NCBI GenBank assembly: GCA_032718475.1
Contig: JAUCBJ010007728.1
Location: forward strand, 62,001 to 126,000
Reading direction: 5' to 3'
Length of the DNA stretch: 64,000 nucleotides
Origin: Nemertoderma westbladi
Lineage: Eukaryota > Xenacoelomorpha > Nemertodermatida > Nemertodermatidae
Under the pieces are notes generated by a model. The model had not been told where the DNA came from and did no database searches. It was given only the letters and a program-made list of their open reading frames with translations. The number at the start of each line of letters is the position of its first letter. The stretch's first letter is position 1. Of this stretch, positions 14,701-24,340 are shown piece by piece. The translations under genes and the position numbers were made by a program.

Positions 14701-17053
14701 TCTTTCCGCTGAGGATGAATGAATTTTGATTGTGTCAGAACACCCCCTATCCGTGGTTGTATGAGTGGAGAGATAAGTAGCCTAACTCCCTATTAATATT
14801 GTTGTGTTCTAGAATATTTATTATTGTTTCATCGTATTGCTAAAGTGGCTGGAGCTAAAGTTATTATGTAATGCAATAAATCACCTCAAATATCTCAGCT
14901 ATTTCATGAACATAATGAAGTATTAAAGCCATGTCAAAATCATTGGTGTTTTTCTGCAATAATATATCAAAATATCCTCTGATTTTTTACAAAAACCATA
15001 TCGATTTTCTTATTTATATCTTCTAACCCACCCCTCCACGAGATAGAGAATCTTAAATGAAAGTCAAAAGAACAGGTAACACTTACATTTATAGAAGTAA
15101 TCACCTGTTATTTGCTACGTCTTTCCGCTGAAGATGAATGAATTTTGATTGTGTCAAAAACACCCCCTATCTGTGGTTGTATGAGTGGAGAGATAAGTAG
15201 CCTATTTCCCTATTAATATTGTTGTGTTCTAGAATATTTTTTATAGTTTCATCGTATTGCCAAAGTGACTGGAGCTAAAGTTATTATGTAATGCAATAAT
15301 TCACCTCAAATATCTCAGCTATTTCATGAACATAATGAAGTATTAAAGCCATGTCAAAATCCTTGGTGTTTTTCTGCAATAATTTATCAAAATATCCTCT
15401 GATTTTTTACAAAAACTATATCGATTTTCATATTTATAACTTCTATCCCACTCCACGAGATAGAGAATCTTAAATGAAAGTCACAAGAACAGGTAACACT
15501 TACATTTATAGAAGTAATCAGCTGTTATTTGCTACGTCTTTCCGCTGAAGATGGATGAATTTTGATTGCGTTGGAACACACCCTATCTGTGGCTGTCTGA
15601 GTGGAGAGATAAGTAGCCTATCTCCCTGTTAATATTGTTGTGTTCTAGAATATTTATTATGGTTTCATCGTATTGCCAAAGTGACTAGAGCTGAAGTTGA
15701 CTCATAATACAACAATTCACCTCAAATATCTCAGCTATTTAATGAACATAATGAAGTATTAAAGCCATGTCAAAATCATTGGTGTTTTTCTGCAATAATT
15801 TATCAAAATATCCTCTGATTTTTTACAAAAACCATATCGATTTTCATATTTATAACTTCTATCCCACTCCACGAGATAGAGAATCTTAAATGAATGTCAA
15901 AAGAACAGGTAACACTTACATTTATAGCAGTAATCAGCTGTTATTTGCTACGTCTTTCCGCTGAAGATGGATGAATTTTGATTGCGTTGGAACACACCCT
16001 ATCTGTGGCTGTCTGAGTGGAGAGATAAGTAGCCTATCTCCCTGTTAATATTGTTGTGTTCTAGAATATTTATTATGGTTTCATCGTATTGCCAAAGTGA
16101 CTAGAGCTGAAGTTGACTCATAATACAACAATTCACCTCAAATATCTCAGCTATTTCATGAACATAATGAAGTATTAAAGCCATGTCGAAATCCTTGGTG
16201 TTTTTCTGCAATAATTTATCAAAATATCCTCTGTTTTTTTACAAAAAGCATATCGATTTTCATATTTATAACTTCTATCCCACTCCACGAGATAGAGAAT
16301 CTTAAATGAATGTCAAAAGAACAGGTAACACTTACATTTATAGCAGTAATCAGCTGTTATATGCTACGTATTTCCGTTGGAGATGAATGAATTTTGATTG
16401 CGTTGGAACAACCCCTATCTGTGGCTGTCTGAGTGGAGCGATAAGTAGCCTATATCCTTGTTAATATTGTTGTGTTCTAGAATATTTATTATAGTTTCAT
16501 CGTATTGCCAAAGTGACTAGAGCTGAAGTTGACTCATAATACAATAATTCACCTCAAATATCTCAGCTATTTCATGAACATAATGAAGTATTAAAGCCAT
16601 CTCGAAATCCTTGGTGTTTTTCTGCAATAATTTATCAGAATATCCTCTGTTTTTTTACAAAAACCATATCGATTTTCATATTTATAACTTCTAACCCACT
16701 CCAAGAGATAGAGAATTTTAAATGAAAGTCACAAGAACAGGTAACACTTACATTTATAGAAGTAATCAGCTGTTATTTGCTACGTCTTTCCGCTGAGGAT
16801 GAATGAATTTTGATTGTGTCAGAACACCCCCTATCTGTGGTTGTATGAGTGGAGAGATAAGTAGCCTAACTCCCTATTAATATTGTTGTGTTCTAGAATA
16901 TTTATTATTGTTTCATCGTATTGCTAAAGTGGCTGGAGCTAAAGTTATTATGTAATGCAATAAATCACCTCAAATATCTCAGCTATTTCATGAACATAAT
17001 GAAGTATTAAAGCCATGTCAAAATCATTGGTGTTTTTCTGCAATAATATATCA
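8738..17053. repeat. 4,163 bp higher-order unit in tandem duplicate (10 monomers each)
   Basis: The TGATGTTTTTC variant at 8738 recurs at 12901, and private variants keep the 4,163 bp spacing: AAATTAATGTC, TATCCGTGG at about 10586 and 14749, CCTATTTCCC at about 11040 and 15202, and CTATTTAATGAAC at about 11573 and 15736. The clearest difference I found is AAGTATGAAAG near 9511 against AAGTATTAAAG near 13674. The two copies are therefore almost identical and the duplication is recent, or an assembly duplication. Parts of the same unit reappear to the right of E1 (32643-34900). Confidence 0.85.
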
Positions 17054-17715
17054 AAATATCCTCTGATTTTTTACAAAAACCATATCGATTTTCTTATTTA
17101 TATCTTCTAACCCACCCCTCCACGAGATAGAGAATCTTAAATGAAAGTCAAAAGAACAGGTAACACTTACATTTATAGAAGTAATCACCTGTTATTTGCT
17201 ACATCTTTCCGCTGAAGATGAATGAATTTTGATTGTGTCAAAAACACCCCCTATCTGTGGTTGTATGAGTGGAGAGATAAGTAGCCTATCTCCCTATTAA
17301 TATTGTTGTGTTCTAGAATATTTTTTATAGTTTCATCGTATTGCCAAAGTGACTGGAGCTAAAGTTATTATGTAATGCAATAATTCACCTCAAATATCTC
17401 AGCTATTTCATGAACATAATGAAGTATTAAAGCCACCTCGAAATCCTTGGTGTTTTTCTGCAATAATTTATCAGAATATCCTCTGTTTTTTTACAAAAAC
17501 CATATCGATTTTCATATTTATAACTTCTATCCCACTCCAAGAGATAGAGAATCTTAAATGAAAGTCACAAGAACAGGTAACACTTACATTTATAGAAGTA
17601 ATCAGCTGTTATTTGCTACGTCTTTCCGCTGAGGATGAATGAATTTTGATTGTGTCAGAACACCCCCTATCTGTGGTTGTATGAGTGGAGAGATAAGTAG
17701 CCTAACTCCCTATTA

Positions 17716-18024
17716 TAATATCAGCAAGCACAAAATCCAGGGTCCGAGTAAACTCGCTACCCTGGAACTATCTACATATATCCTAATACAAAATTACGTA
17801 GGTAGGGCTACATACTATACAAAATGAATGGATGCAAAATATATGGGCGTTTTAACTTCCTTACCTAAATGTCACCACACTGCGCCTTATCTAAATAATT
17901 ATACTGCACAACGGACTAATATTACGTATAGTATAACGGACTAATACTGCATACTGCATAATGGACTAATACTGCATACTGCATAATGACTAATAATGTG
18001 GATACAGCGCCATATACCGTAACA
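17716..18024 (-). repeat. E1 3' LTR (309 bp)
   Basis: It matches 32263-32565 along its length. In element sense it begins TGTTACGGTATATGG and ends GCTGATATTA. It contains a tandem ~25 bp repeat built on CTAATACTGCATACTGCATAATGG. Compared with the other LTR it has an extra CCGAGT near 17744 and a T/C difference near 17938. The 3' terminus is not the usual CA. The short ORFs across it have no recognisable content. Confidence 0.9.
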
Positions 18025-18880
18025 CCGCTCCAAGGGAAATCATACAATGTTTCCCTCCAATTGTAGAAGAGTATAAGGTGATGTATACAAACAAAATAAA
18101 TTTCTTCCAAATAATCTAAACACTTGATACTATAAATCCTACTATTTACAAATATTGCTATAGATGTTGCATAATGAATTGCATACAAATTAAATTTACA
18201 AATATTATCTCTCTCATACAAATTAAATTTACAAAATATTGTTTCTCGTTCGTACTACATAATGATTACTACATACAAAATTAAATTTACAAAATATTAC
18301 TTCCTTTATTTATTTACAAATTAACGGTCTACATATTGAAATGGAACATGGCTAGGACAATGTCCCCCATTTCCCATCTCAAATTAACGATCAACATTAA
18401 CAAGATAAACTAAATATAAACGTATTTGAGGCTAAATTTTTAACTAAATTGCATTAAAGGCCGATAATCAAACTAAATATAAAATACGTAATAATTTCTT
18501 TTATTTTCGGACTTTACTTAATTTCTTATAAAAAACGCAAATCATCTTGGTTTGATGATTGCTCAGGTAAGTGAAAGGAGTAAGCCAAACCCGCGGGTTT
18601 GTCTCCCCAATCACTTCCTTTGCCTCTTTCAATAAACTTTAGAGCAAATAAAGTCATATACACAAAATCAAATATAATATAAGCTCAAAATCATATTTCT
18701 AACAGACTATAAAATAAAATTATTTCTTTCAATATTTTTGGCCTTCGAAAATAAAATTCTAAAATATGGATACGACTAGTGTATATGAGTCCAGTCGAAT
18801 GATTGATCAAAACCTACGATATACATCAGAGCGACGATGATGTATATGTCTAGAGTCTGTCGCTCCGTGATATTATAGTC
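18025..18880 (-). other. E1 3' untranslated region
   Basis: AT-rich DNA between ORF3 and the 3' LTR. Several copies of ACAAATTAAATTTACAAA-like words occur between 18120 and 18320. I see no gene and no convincing long polypurine tract. Just upstream of the LTR in element sense there is a short CCCTTGGAGCGG. Confidence 0.6.
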
Positions 18881-18986
18881 TCATCGGCTAGCTCCTGGGT
18901 CTCTCGGGCTCGCTCCTCTCCTTTGTCCCTTCCCCAGATACACCAGTCTACCCCCTGTAGACTCTGTTGACGGCGTCCTTGAGGCG

Positions 18987-20033
18987 TCACTTCCCGGAAC
19001 CGGCGACGACGTTCCCTGGGCACCGACTATCTCCCGACTGGTGCTCCTCCCTCGGCCTCGTCCCATTTGCCGTGTCCCTGTGGGCGCCTCCGCCAACTCC
19101 TCTTTCTTCAACTATGGAATGGAACCGAAATAATTTGGAGTAAATATCGTATAAACGCGGATCGTGGGTATAGTTAGTAGACGGATGGATGGCGCGAATC
19201 TCGTCTGGATACTCAGGCGTGACCTTCCTCTCCTGGTGAAGCGAAGTGAACGTAGTCCAGGAACTCGAGTCCCGTGCCGCTTCGCGCCGCGCCTCTAGGT
19301 CTTTATAGGCTCGGTATAGCGAAATGGCCGCTGCCGTGTCTATCAAACTGGGTGTCGAACAGGGTTTAATCTCCGTATACGGATCTAATGTCGTAACGGT
19401 CGGCGTAATGGGTCTCGGAGGTCGCTTTCCGCTGAAGTCGATACTGATCATCGGGTTGCTCATCGGGTAACCTCCCTCGTTGTATCTAAGGAATTGGTGA
19501 GCTGGACATCGCGTTAATATCGGTTCCGGATGTTGCTCGTCTAGTCGGTCGGGAATCGCCACGTCCTGTTTATTCATGCATTCACCACACTTGTAGAAGA
19601 GCTTGTATACGCTGAAGACTTTCGGCGTCTCCTGATCCTCGCCTCGAGTCCACCGATACAGATGCATTCCGTCGAACTGGTCTCGGACTGCAGGTAGAGG
19701 CTCCTCATGTCGTAAATACATATTCATATGGTATAGTCGTGCGATTTCCTCGTCCGGATCTGCGCTAATGTCGCACACGTCCAAAGCGAAGTCGTAGGGA
19801 TACCGCGTGCGATACTCTCTCCGCAAGACTTCCATTCGGTCCCCCAACGCTCTCATTCTTTCTCTCCGTAATTCTTTATCATAACTTGGTTTGTACTTCC
19901 CGTTAAGCTCCATCACGGACCGCCCATGGTAGTAAACGTTGGAATCTTTACATCCCGGTCGCGCGAATGGTAGCTCCGCCTCCTCTCTGGCAGTAAATCC
20001 TCTGCGCGGTTGCGCTCTAATATCCCTCTCCAT
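18987..20033 (-). CDS. E1 ORF3, unrecognised 348 aa protein with CX2C-X23-CX2H module
   Basis: This is a 348-codon frame with an ATG start, downstream of pol and on the same strand, in the position where some LTR elements carry env. I do not recognise the family. There is no signal peptide and no hydrophobic membrane segment, so it is not a typical envelope protein. The N-terminal third is rich in Arg and Glu and probably helical (residues 50-110). A possible zinc-binding module has C149, C152, C176 and H179. A proline-rich stretch follows (about 203-215), then an Arg/Glu helix (about 240-255). The last ~45 residues are Gly/Arg-rich. Another frame (18881-19111) overlaps this tail and also reads as a Gly/Arg/Ser-rich sequence (RQMGRGRGRSTSRE), so the true C-terminus could lie there if one frameshift is present. 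G+C is higher than in the flanking UTRs, which supports real coding. Function is unknown; a nucleic-acid-binding accessory protein is a guess. Confidence 0.65.
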   Translation of the reverse strand: MERDIRAQPRRGFTAREEAELPFARPGCKDSNVYYHGRSVMELNGKYKPSYDKELRRERMRALGDRMEVLRREYRTRYPYDFALDVCDISADPDEEIARLYHMNMYLRHEEPLPAVRDQFDGMHLYRWTRGEDQETPKVFSVYKLFYKCGECMNKQDVAIPDRLDEQHPEPILTRCPAHQFLRYNEGGYPMSNPMISIDFSGKRPPRPITPTVTTLDPYTEIKPCSTPSLIDTAAAISLYRAYKDLEARREAARDSSSWTTFTSLHQERKVTPEYPDEIRAIHPSTNYTHDPRLYDIYSKLFRFHSIVEERGVGGGAHRDTANGTRPREEHQSGDSRCPGNVVAGSGK

Positions 20034-20789
20034 TATGTTACGCGTATATACATATATATATATATCCCAATAAGTGCCGTTACGTAACCAACTACACTGT
20101 GGGTAAATCAGTTAGATGCCGCCGAAGGACAGACCTCCCGAACCCCCCCCCCGCCTTCCAGCAGTTCAGGTTCGACTCTCTAGATCCCGTCTCTTCCTAA
20201 CTAACTATCCTCTAACCTATTCCCATGCATAAACTTTGGAGATAAACTGGCCGTGACCAACTCACTTTTTGATGCCCAAACTACTCCCATTACTCGTACT
20301 AAACTATAGTAGTTAGAAAGGACCATAGCCACAATACTCGACTATACCAAACCCACAGGTTTGATAATCGAACATCACACATCCTGCAAACTACTGAATG
20401 GGGTCCATGTACGCCTCTGGTGCTACTAACCTTTAGCACCTTAGTTGCACTGTTGGCACCAATCTGTGGAAGTTGCTAAACTCAATTTACACTCCTACGT
20501 AATATAGCCGTCACCATGGTTTCTAAATGCTATTTTCCAGGCTTCACGACTTTTCAAATTACTGTTTTCTATAGACGAATTCTAAAACGCGTCTATACAC
20601 AGCGTCTAGAATTGTCTTGGGTTCACTTCTAATTTTCAAATTTTGTCTAATTTTCCAAAAATTTTGAAAATAAAATTTTGTTTTGATACCCACCAGACAA
20701 AACTCAACGCAAATCACCACAACCCCGCTCCTATGCATTTCCTTGTATTTGCATACGAGGAATGCATACGAAGTGAGTTGCGTCCAACA
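20034..20789 (-). other. E1 spacer between pol and ORF3
   Basis: 756 bp without a credible ORF. It holds a C-run near 20144, an AT-rich stretch with AAAATTTTGAAAATAAAATTTTG-like sequence around 20650-20690, and a repeated TGCATACGA word near 20750. A splice acceptor or internal promoter for ORF3 would have to lie here, but none can be named with confidence. Confidence 0.5.
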
Positions 20790-23700
20790 CTAACTCTGTT
20801 TTGAGGCAGGAGACAAATTATAATCTCCCGTCTCGATACGTGTCTCCTCTAATAACACAATATCTTGGACCGGTCGGTCCAAGGTGTGCAAACCATTAGT
20901 TTTACACTTTTTTGGGTGCGGACACTTGCACCTAATTTTCACAGTGACTGTGCGCACTATGTTTTGCACGTCTGGGTGTGTGTGCAAGATCACTCCCGTC
21001 TCCCAATACTTTCTCTTGACAATGGGTTCGGTTATCAATACGTAATCTCCCCTTTGGAGACTCCGAACCGTTTTGTACCACTTTGTTCTGGTGGATATGG
21101 TGGGAAGATAGTATTCCCGCCAATATTCCCAGAATGTGTACGCTACTAATTGAGTCACTTTCCAGCTTTTACGACTATATAGGTCGGCACTAATGGGTTC
21201 TGATGCCGGCACAAGAAATGCTGGACTCTGCATTAGCAAATGATTCGACGTTAATGCAACACCGTCTGGCAACATAGCTATCGGCCTCGAGTTTAGGGTA
21301 TGCTCGATTTCAATGAAAGCTGTAACCAGTTCGTCGTCGGTAAGTTGTTTGTTCACAGGCAATGTCTTAGCAATGGCCTGCTTTACAGAGCGAACCAAAC
21401 GCTCCCAACTTCCTCCTCTCCAAGGACTTTCCGGAGTATTGAATCTCCATTCTACTCGTTGCGGCAAAAGTGCTGCAGAAATTTCCTTATTCTGTGCCGC
21501 TTTATGAGCCGCGTTCAACTCGCTATTCCCTCCGACAAAGTTTGTACCCTTATCGGAGTAGAACGCCTTTACTAGTCCTCTCCTGGCCATAAATATCTTC
21601 AAGGCCAGGAGCAGAGATTTGGTCGACATGTCTGCCACACGCTCGATATGTATGGCTCTACTCGCCATACATGTCAGTAGCAGACCCCATCGCTTGTGGG
21701 TCAGCCGTCCACTCTTTGCTTCAATCGGACCAAAACAGTCCACCCCTGTATTCGTAAAGGGTGGGTCATATGCCTGCACTCTCGCTTCCGGGAGTTCAGC
21801 CATCTCCTGTTCCAATACTCTGGCGTTCACCCTCTTGCAAACCAGACAGGCGTCGTACATAGTGCCTACTGCCCTGCTTGGCTGCAATAGAATGAATCGC
21901 TGTCTCGCTGCCGACAGACAGTGTAACTTTCCCGCGTGATGCAACCTCTTGTGTATATCCCATAGAATCGCTCTTTGCAATTCCATTGGGTGACTAGGGA
22001 TTATCACTGGGAACCGAAACTGTGAGTTTATGTCGACAGTCTGGATTCTCGATCTATGACAAATTAAACCCTTATGGATTAACGGACTCCATTTTCTAAG
22101 GGGTTTATAGAGAACTGGTCGATGAGCCGATAATAGATGGAATTCTTTCGGGAAGGCACACATTTGATAATGCTTCAAATGCTTTAATTCCGCTTGATCA
22201 ATCTCATCCTCCGTCAGAGGTTGTTTCAATTTCCGAATTCGCTCACTATTGGTGCTCAATGGTTCTCTCAAATGTTTCGAATGTTTTAAACAAAGGTACA
22301 AAATGTATCGGCTTAACCACGCAGTTCTTTTACAAATTGTCAGCCAAGAGGCAGACGAATTTAGTAATTTGTCATAAACACTGCATGACTTTAATGCCAG
22401 CGACGGTTGTCCGCTAACTAATGGAAGTTTCGAATCCAAACCCGCAGGTTTGGAAACCAAAGGATCCATTGTGTCGGTCATTTTCTGTCCGTCACTTACC
22501 AATTGTGACTCCGGTTTAGTCTGTAAGGGTGGTTTGATGTCGTAACTTACCCTTCCTGACCTAGTAGTCACGTAAGTCTGTTGGTCTGACAGGTCTCCGG
22601 GCCGCTCCAATGACTTAAGTTTGGCTTTAGACTTCGACTTAGAGACTTTCTCCACCTTGACTTCTGCATCTTCAGGCATCGGATTTGTCACTATCTTCAG
22701 TCGCTCTGGCCAATGTTCCTGTGTCCTCGTTAGAAAATCAGGTCCATGCAACCAAAACTCCTGCGACTCTTCCTGACAAAATTCCGCCGGCATTGCACCT
22801 CTCGAAGTTATGTCGGCCGGGTTTAACACTCCCGGACAATGTCTCCATTGTTCCTTCGTCGAAAAGTCAACGATCTGAGCGCGTCTATTGGCCACAAATG
22901 TCTTTAGTGCAATATTGTCGGCCGCAATGTATACTAACACTAAGGATGCGTCCGTCCAATAGAATAAGGTCAATGTCGTGTCTAACTCCTCAGTTATCTG
23001 CTTACTTACCTCGACTGAGACTACAGCCGCCTGTAACTCTGCACGAGGGACAGTCATGTATTTGACCGGCATTGTCTTTGATCTAGAAGTCACAAAAGCC
23101 GTCTCAAACTTGTCCTGACTTACCTCTCGGCGAAGGTAGGCTACCATACCAAAGCCGGTGTCACTTGCGTCACTAAACATATGCAGCTCTAAATCAGCTG
23201 GGAATACCAGCTGATTCGGAAAGTAGGAACGGGGTACATCTATATTTTTCAATAGATGCAACTCGGCTTCCCACTCCCTCCACTGCTTTGCATGTATAGG
23301 AGATATTGGTTCGTCCCACTCTACGTCGGACAACCAAATTTTCCTCATGCACGCTCGTGCCTGTAATATTACCGGACTGATAAAGTTCATCGGGTCAAAT
23401 AGTCTACTTAAATTCGATAAGCAAATTCTCTTAGTCAAAACTTTGTCTGGGCTACTGGGCTCAAATCTAACTCTTACCTGGAACTTATCTGAGTTCGGAT
23501 TCCAAGCGAGTCCCAGTACTCGCGCCATGGGGATTGGTTCTACCCCCAATTCTATGTCTCCGCTCCCGCGATCTTTTACCGGGAACGACTCTAATAGGGC
23601 CTCCGAGTTAGTAGTGAACTTGGTTAGAGGAAAACCCCCCGTAGTCAAGCACTCCTGTAGGCCGTGAGCCACTTCTATGGCTTGTTCCGCTGTGTCCTTG

Positions 23701-24338
23701 GACACCAATCCGTCGTCCATATAGAAGTTTCTCAATATAGACTCGATTACTTCTACTGGATACTTACCAATCTGGGCTGTTGCCGTTTTCTTTAGAACGA
23801 ACAGCGTGCCATTCGGACTATCGCGGGCGCCAAATATCCTAACGTACATCTGATATGTAACCACTGGGCCGGATAAGTCTTCATTCTCATACCAGAGAAA
23901 GCGAAGGCTATCCTGGTCTGCCTTACAGGCTCTTACCTGGTGGAACATCGCCTCGATGTCACAAGTAAATGCGAATCGCCGCTGTCTAAAACGTAACAGT
24001 ATTCCAATCAAATAGTTATTCAGGTTGGGACCATCCATCAACTCTGAATTCAGGGACATACCTCTATAGACTGCTGCGCAGTCATTGACTACTCGGACTT
24101 TGTCTGGTTTGTCAGGGTGAGTCACATAGTGGTGTGGAAGGTAATAAGTCTGGTCTGTTACTAAGTCAGGGTCCTCTACCTTCCCAGCAAATCCCTTGGC
24201 GAAATAGTTGTTGATCTGGGCGCAGTACTTCTCCCTAATGCCTGGATTCTTCAACAACCGAGCCCTTACTCCGTTTAATCTTTTCAAGGCTAAGTTATAG
24301 TTGTTCTCCAGCTTAGGTGGACAACATTCCAACTTCAA
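20790..24338 (-). CDS. pol: E1 Pol: reverse transcriptase, RNase H, integrase (BEL/Pao)
   Basis: This is a 1,182-codon uninterrupted frame. RT: FTCDIEAMFHQV (about residue 125) carries the first catalytic Asp and FYMDDG (about 206) is the YxDD box. RNase H: HMFSDASDTGFG (about 389), VPRAELQAA (about 431) and FYWTDASLV (about 461) supply D, E and D, with NPADITSRG near 506. A Lys/Ser-rich linker follows (about 560-650). Integrase: an HHCC finger with HKRLHHAG and CLVCK (about 798-836), then the DDE residues in TGVDCFG (about 864), FYSDKGTNF (about 931) and SWERLV (about 976). A BEL-type C-terminal domain (WREYYLPT, LQRGDYVLI) ends the protein. All catalytic residues are present. There is no ATG at the upstream end: the frame overlaps the end of gag-pro by 26 bp in the +1 register, so it is made by frameshifting or is separated from gag by an indel. 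Confidence 0.93.
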   Translation of the reverse strand: MKLECCPPKLENNYNLALKRLNGVRARLLKNPGIREKYCAQINNYFAKGFAGKVEDPDLVTDQTYYLPHHYVTHPDKPDKVRVVNDCAAVYRGMSLNSELMDGPNLNNYLIGILLRFRQRRFAFTCDIEAMFHQVRACKADQDSLRFLWYENEDLSGPVVTYQMYVRIFGARDSPNGTLFVLKKTATAQIGKYPVEVIESILRNFYMDDGLVSKDTAEQAIEVAHGLQECLTTGGFPLTKFTTNSEALLESFPVKDRGSGDIELGVEPIPMARVLGLAWNPNSDKFQVRVRFEPSSPDKVLTKRICLSNLSRLFDPMNFISPVILQARACMRKIWLSDVEWDEPISPIHAKQWREWEAELHLLKNIDVPRSYFPNQLVFPADLELHMFSDASDTGFGMVAYLRREVSQDKFETAFVTSRSKTMPVKYMTVPRAELQAAVVSVEVSKQITEELDTTLTLFYWTDASLVLVYIAADNIALKTFVANRRAQIVDFSTKEQWRHCPGVLNPADITSRGAMPAEFCQEESQEFWLHGPDFLTRTQEHWPERLKIVTNPMPEDAEVKVEKVSKSKSKAKLKSLERPGDLSDQQTYVTTRSGRVSYDIKPPLQTKPESQLVSDGQKMTDTMDPLVSKPAGLDSKLPLVSGQPSLALKSCSVYDKLLNSSASWLTICKRTAWLSRYILYLCLKHSKHLREPLSTNSERIRKLKQPLTEDEIDQAELKHLKHYQMCAFPKEFHLLSAHRPVLYKPLRKWSPLIHKGLICHRSRIQTVDINSQFRFPVIIPSHPMELQRAILWDIHKRLHHAGKLHCLSAARQRFILLQPSRAVGTMYDACLVCKRVNARVLEQEMAELPEARVQAYDPPFTNTGVDCFGPIEAKSGRLTHKRWGLLLTCMASRAIHIERVADMSTKSLLLALKIFMARRGLVKAFYSDKGTNFVGGNSELNAAHKAAQNKEISAALLPQRVEWRFNTPESPWRGGSWERLVRSVKQAIAKTLPVNKQLTDDELVTAFIEIEHTLNSRPIAMLPDGVALTSNHLLMQSPAFLVPASEPISADLYSRKSWKVTQLVAYTFWEYWREYYLPTISTRTKWYKTVRSLQRGDYVLITEPIVKRKYWETGVILHTHPDVQNIVRTVTVKIRCKCPHPKKCKTNGLHTLDRPVQDIVLLEETRIETGDYNLSPASKQS

Positions 24339-24340
24339 AA
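24309..24340 (-). promoter_or_regulatory. Candidate +1 frameshift site between E1 gag-pro and pol
   Basis: In element sense the gag-pro frame reads ATG TTG TCC ACC TAA G, with the TAA at 24313-24315. The pol frame is +1 to it and is open on both sides of the stop, with no ATG before the conserved RT residues. A +1 slip at a codon followed by a stop is the known logic of antizyme-type frameshifting. The alternative is a small deletion. The related pol fragment at 1-1303 has a few more residues, including a conserved Trp, between GM and PKL, and these are absent here. Confidence 0.45.

Larger units (their letters stand above)
1380..17715. repeat. Satellite array A, ~416 bp monomer (about 39 monomers)
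   Basis: Successive copies of AATATCCTCTG lie at 1385, 1801, 2221, 2637, 3053 and 3467, giving a period of 414-420 bp. The monomer is AT-rich and contains fixed landmarks: ATCGAT near its start, CTTAAATGAA about 80 bp in, an AATCAGCTGTTAT or AATCACCTGTTAT segment, a TTCTAGAATATTT segment (one XbaI-type TCTAGA per copy), and CTCAGCTATTTCATGAAC near its end. Two main variant types alternate. One has a GTGTCAGAACACC core with GGCTGGAGCTAAAG, the other a GCGTTGGAACAACC core with GACTAGAGCTGAAG. This alternation builds higher-order units. No gene is credible in the array: the roughly 61-codon minus frames seen in some monomers are repeat-derived. Confidence 0.97.

Noticed and set aside
1380-17715. 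CRISPR-like array because of regular repetition
   Set aside because: The whole 416 bp unit repeats head to tail with no short repeat/unique spacer pattern, and the genome is animal.
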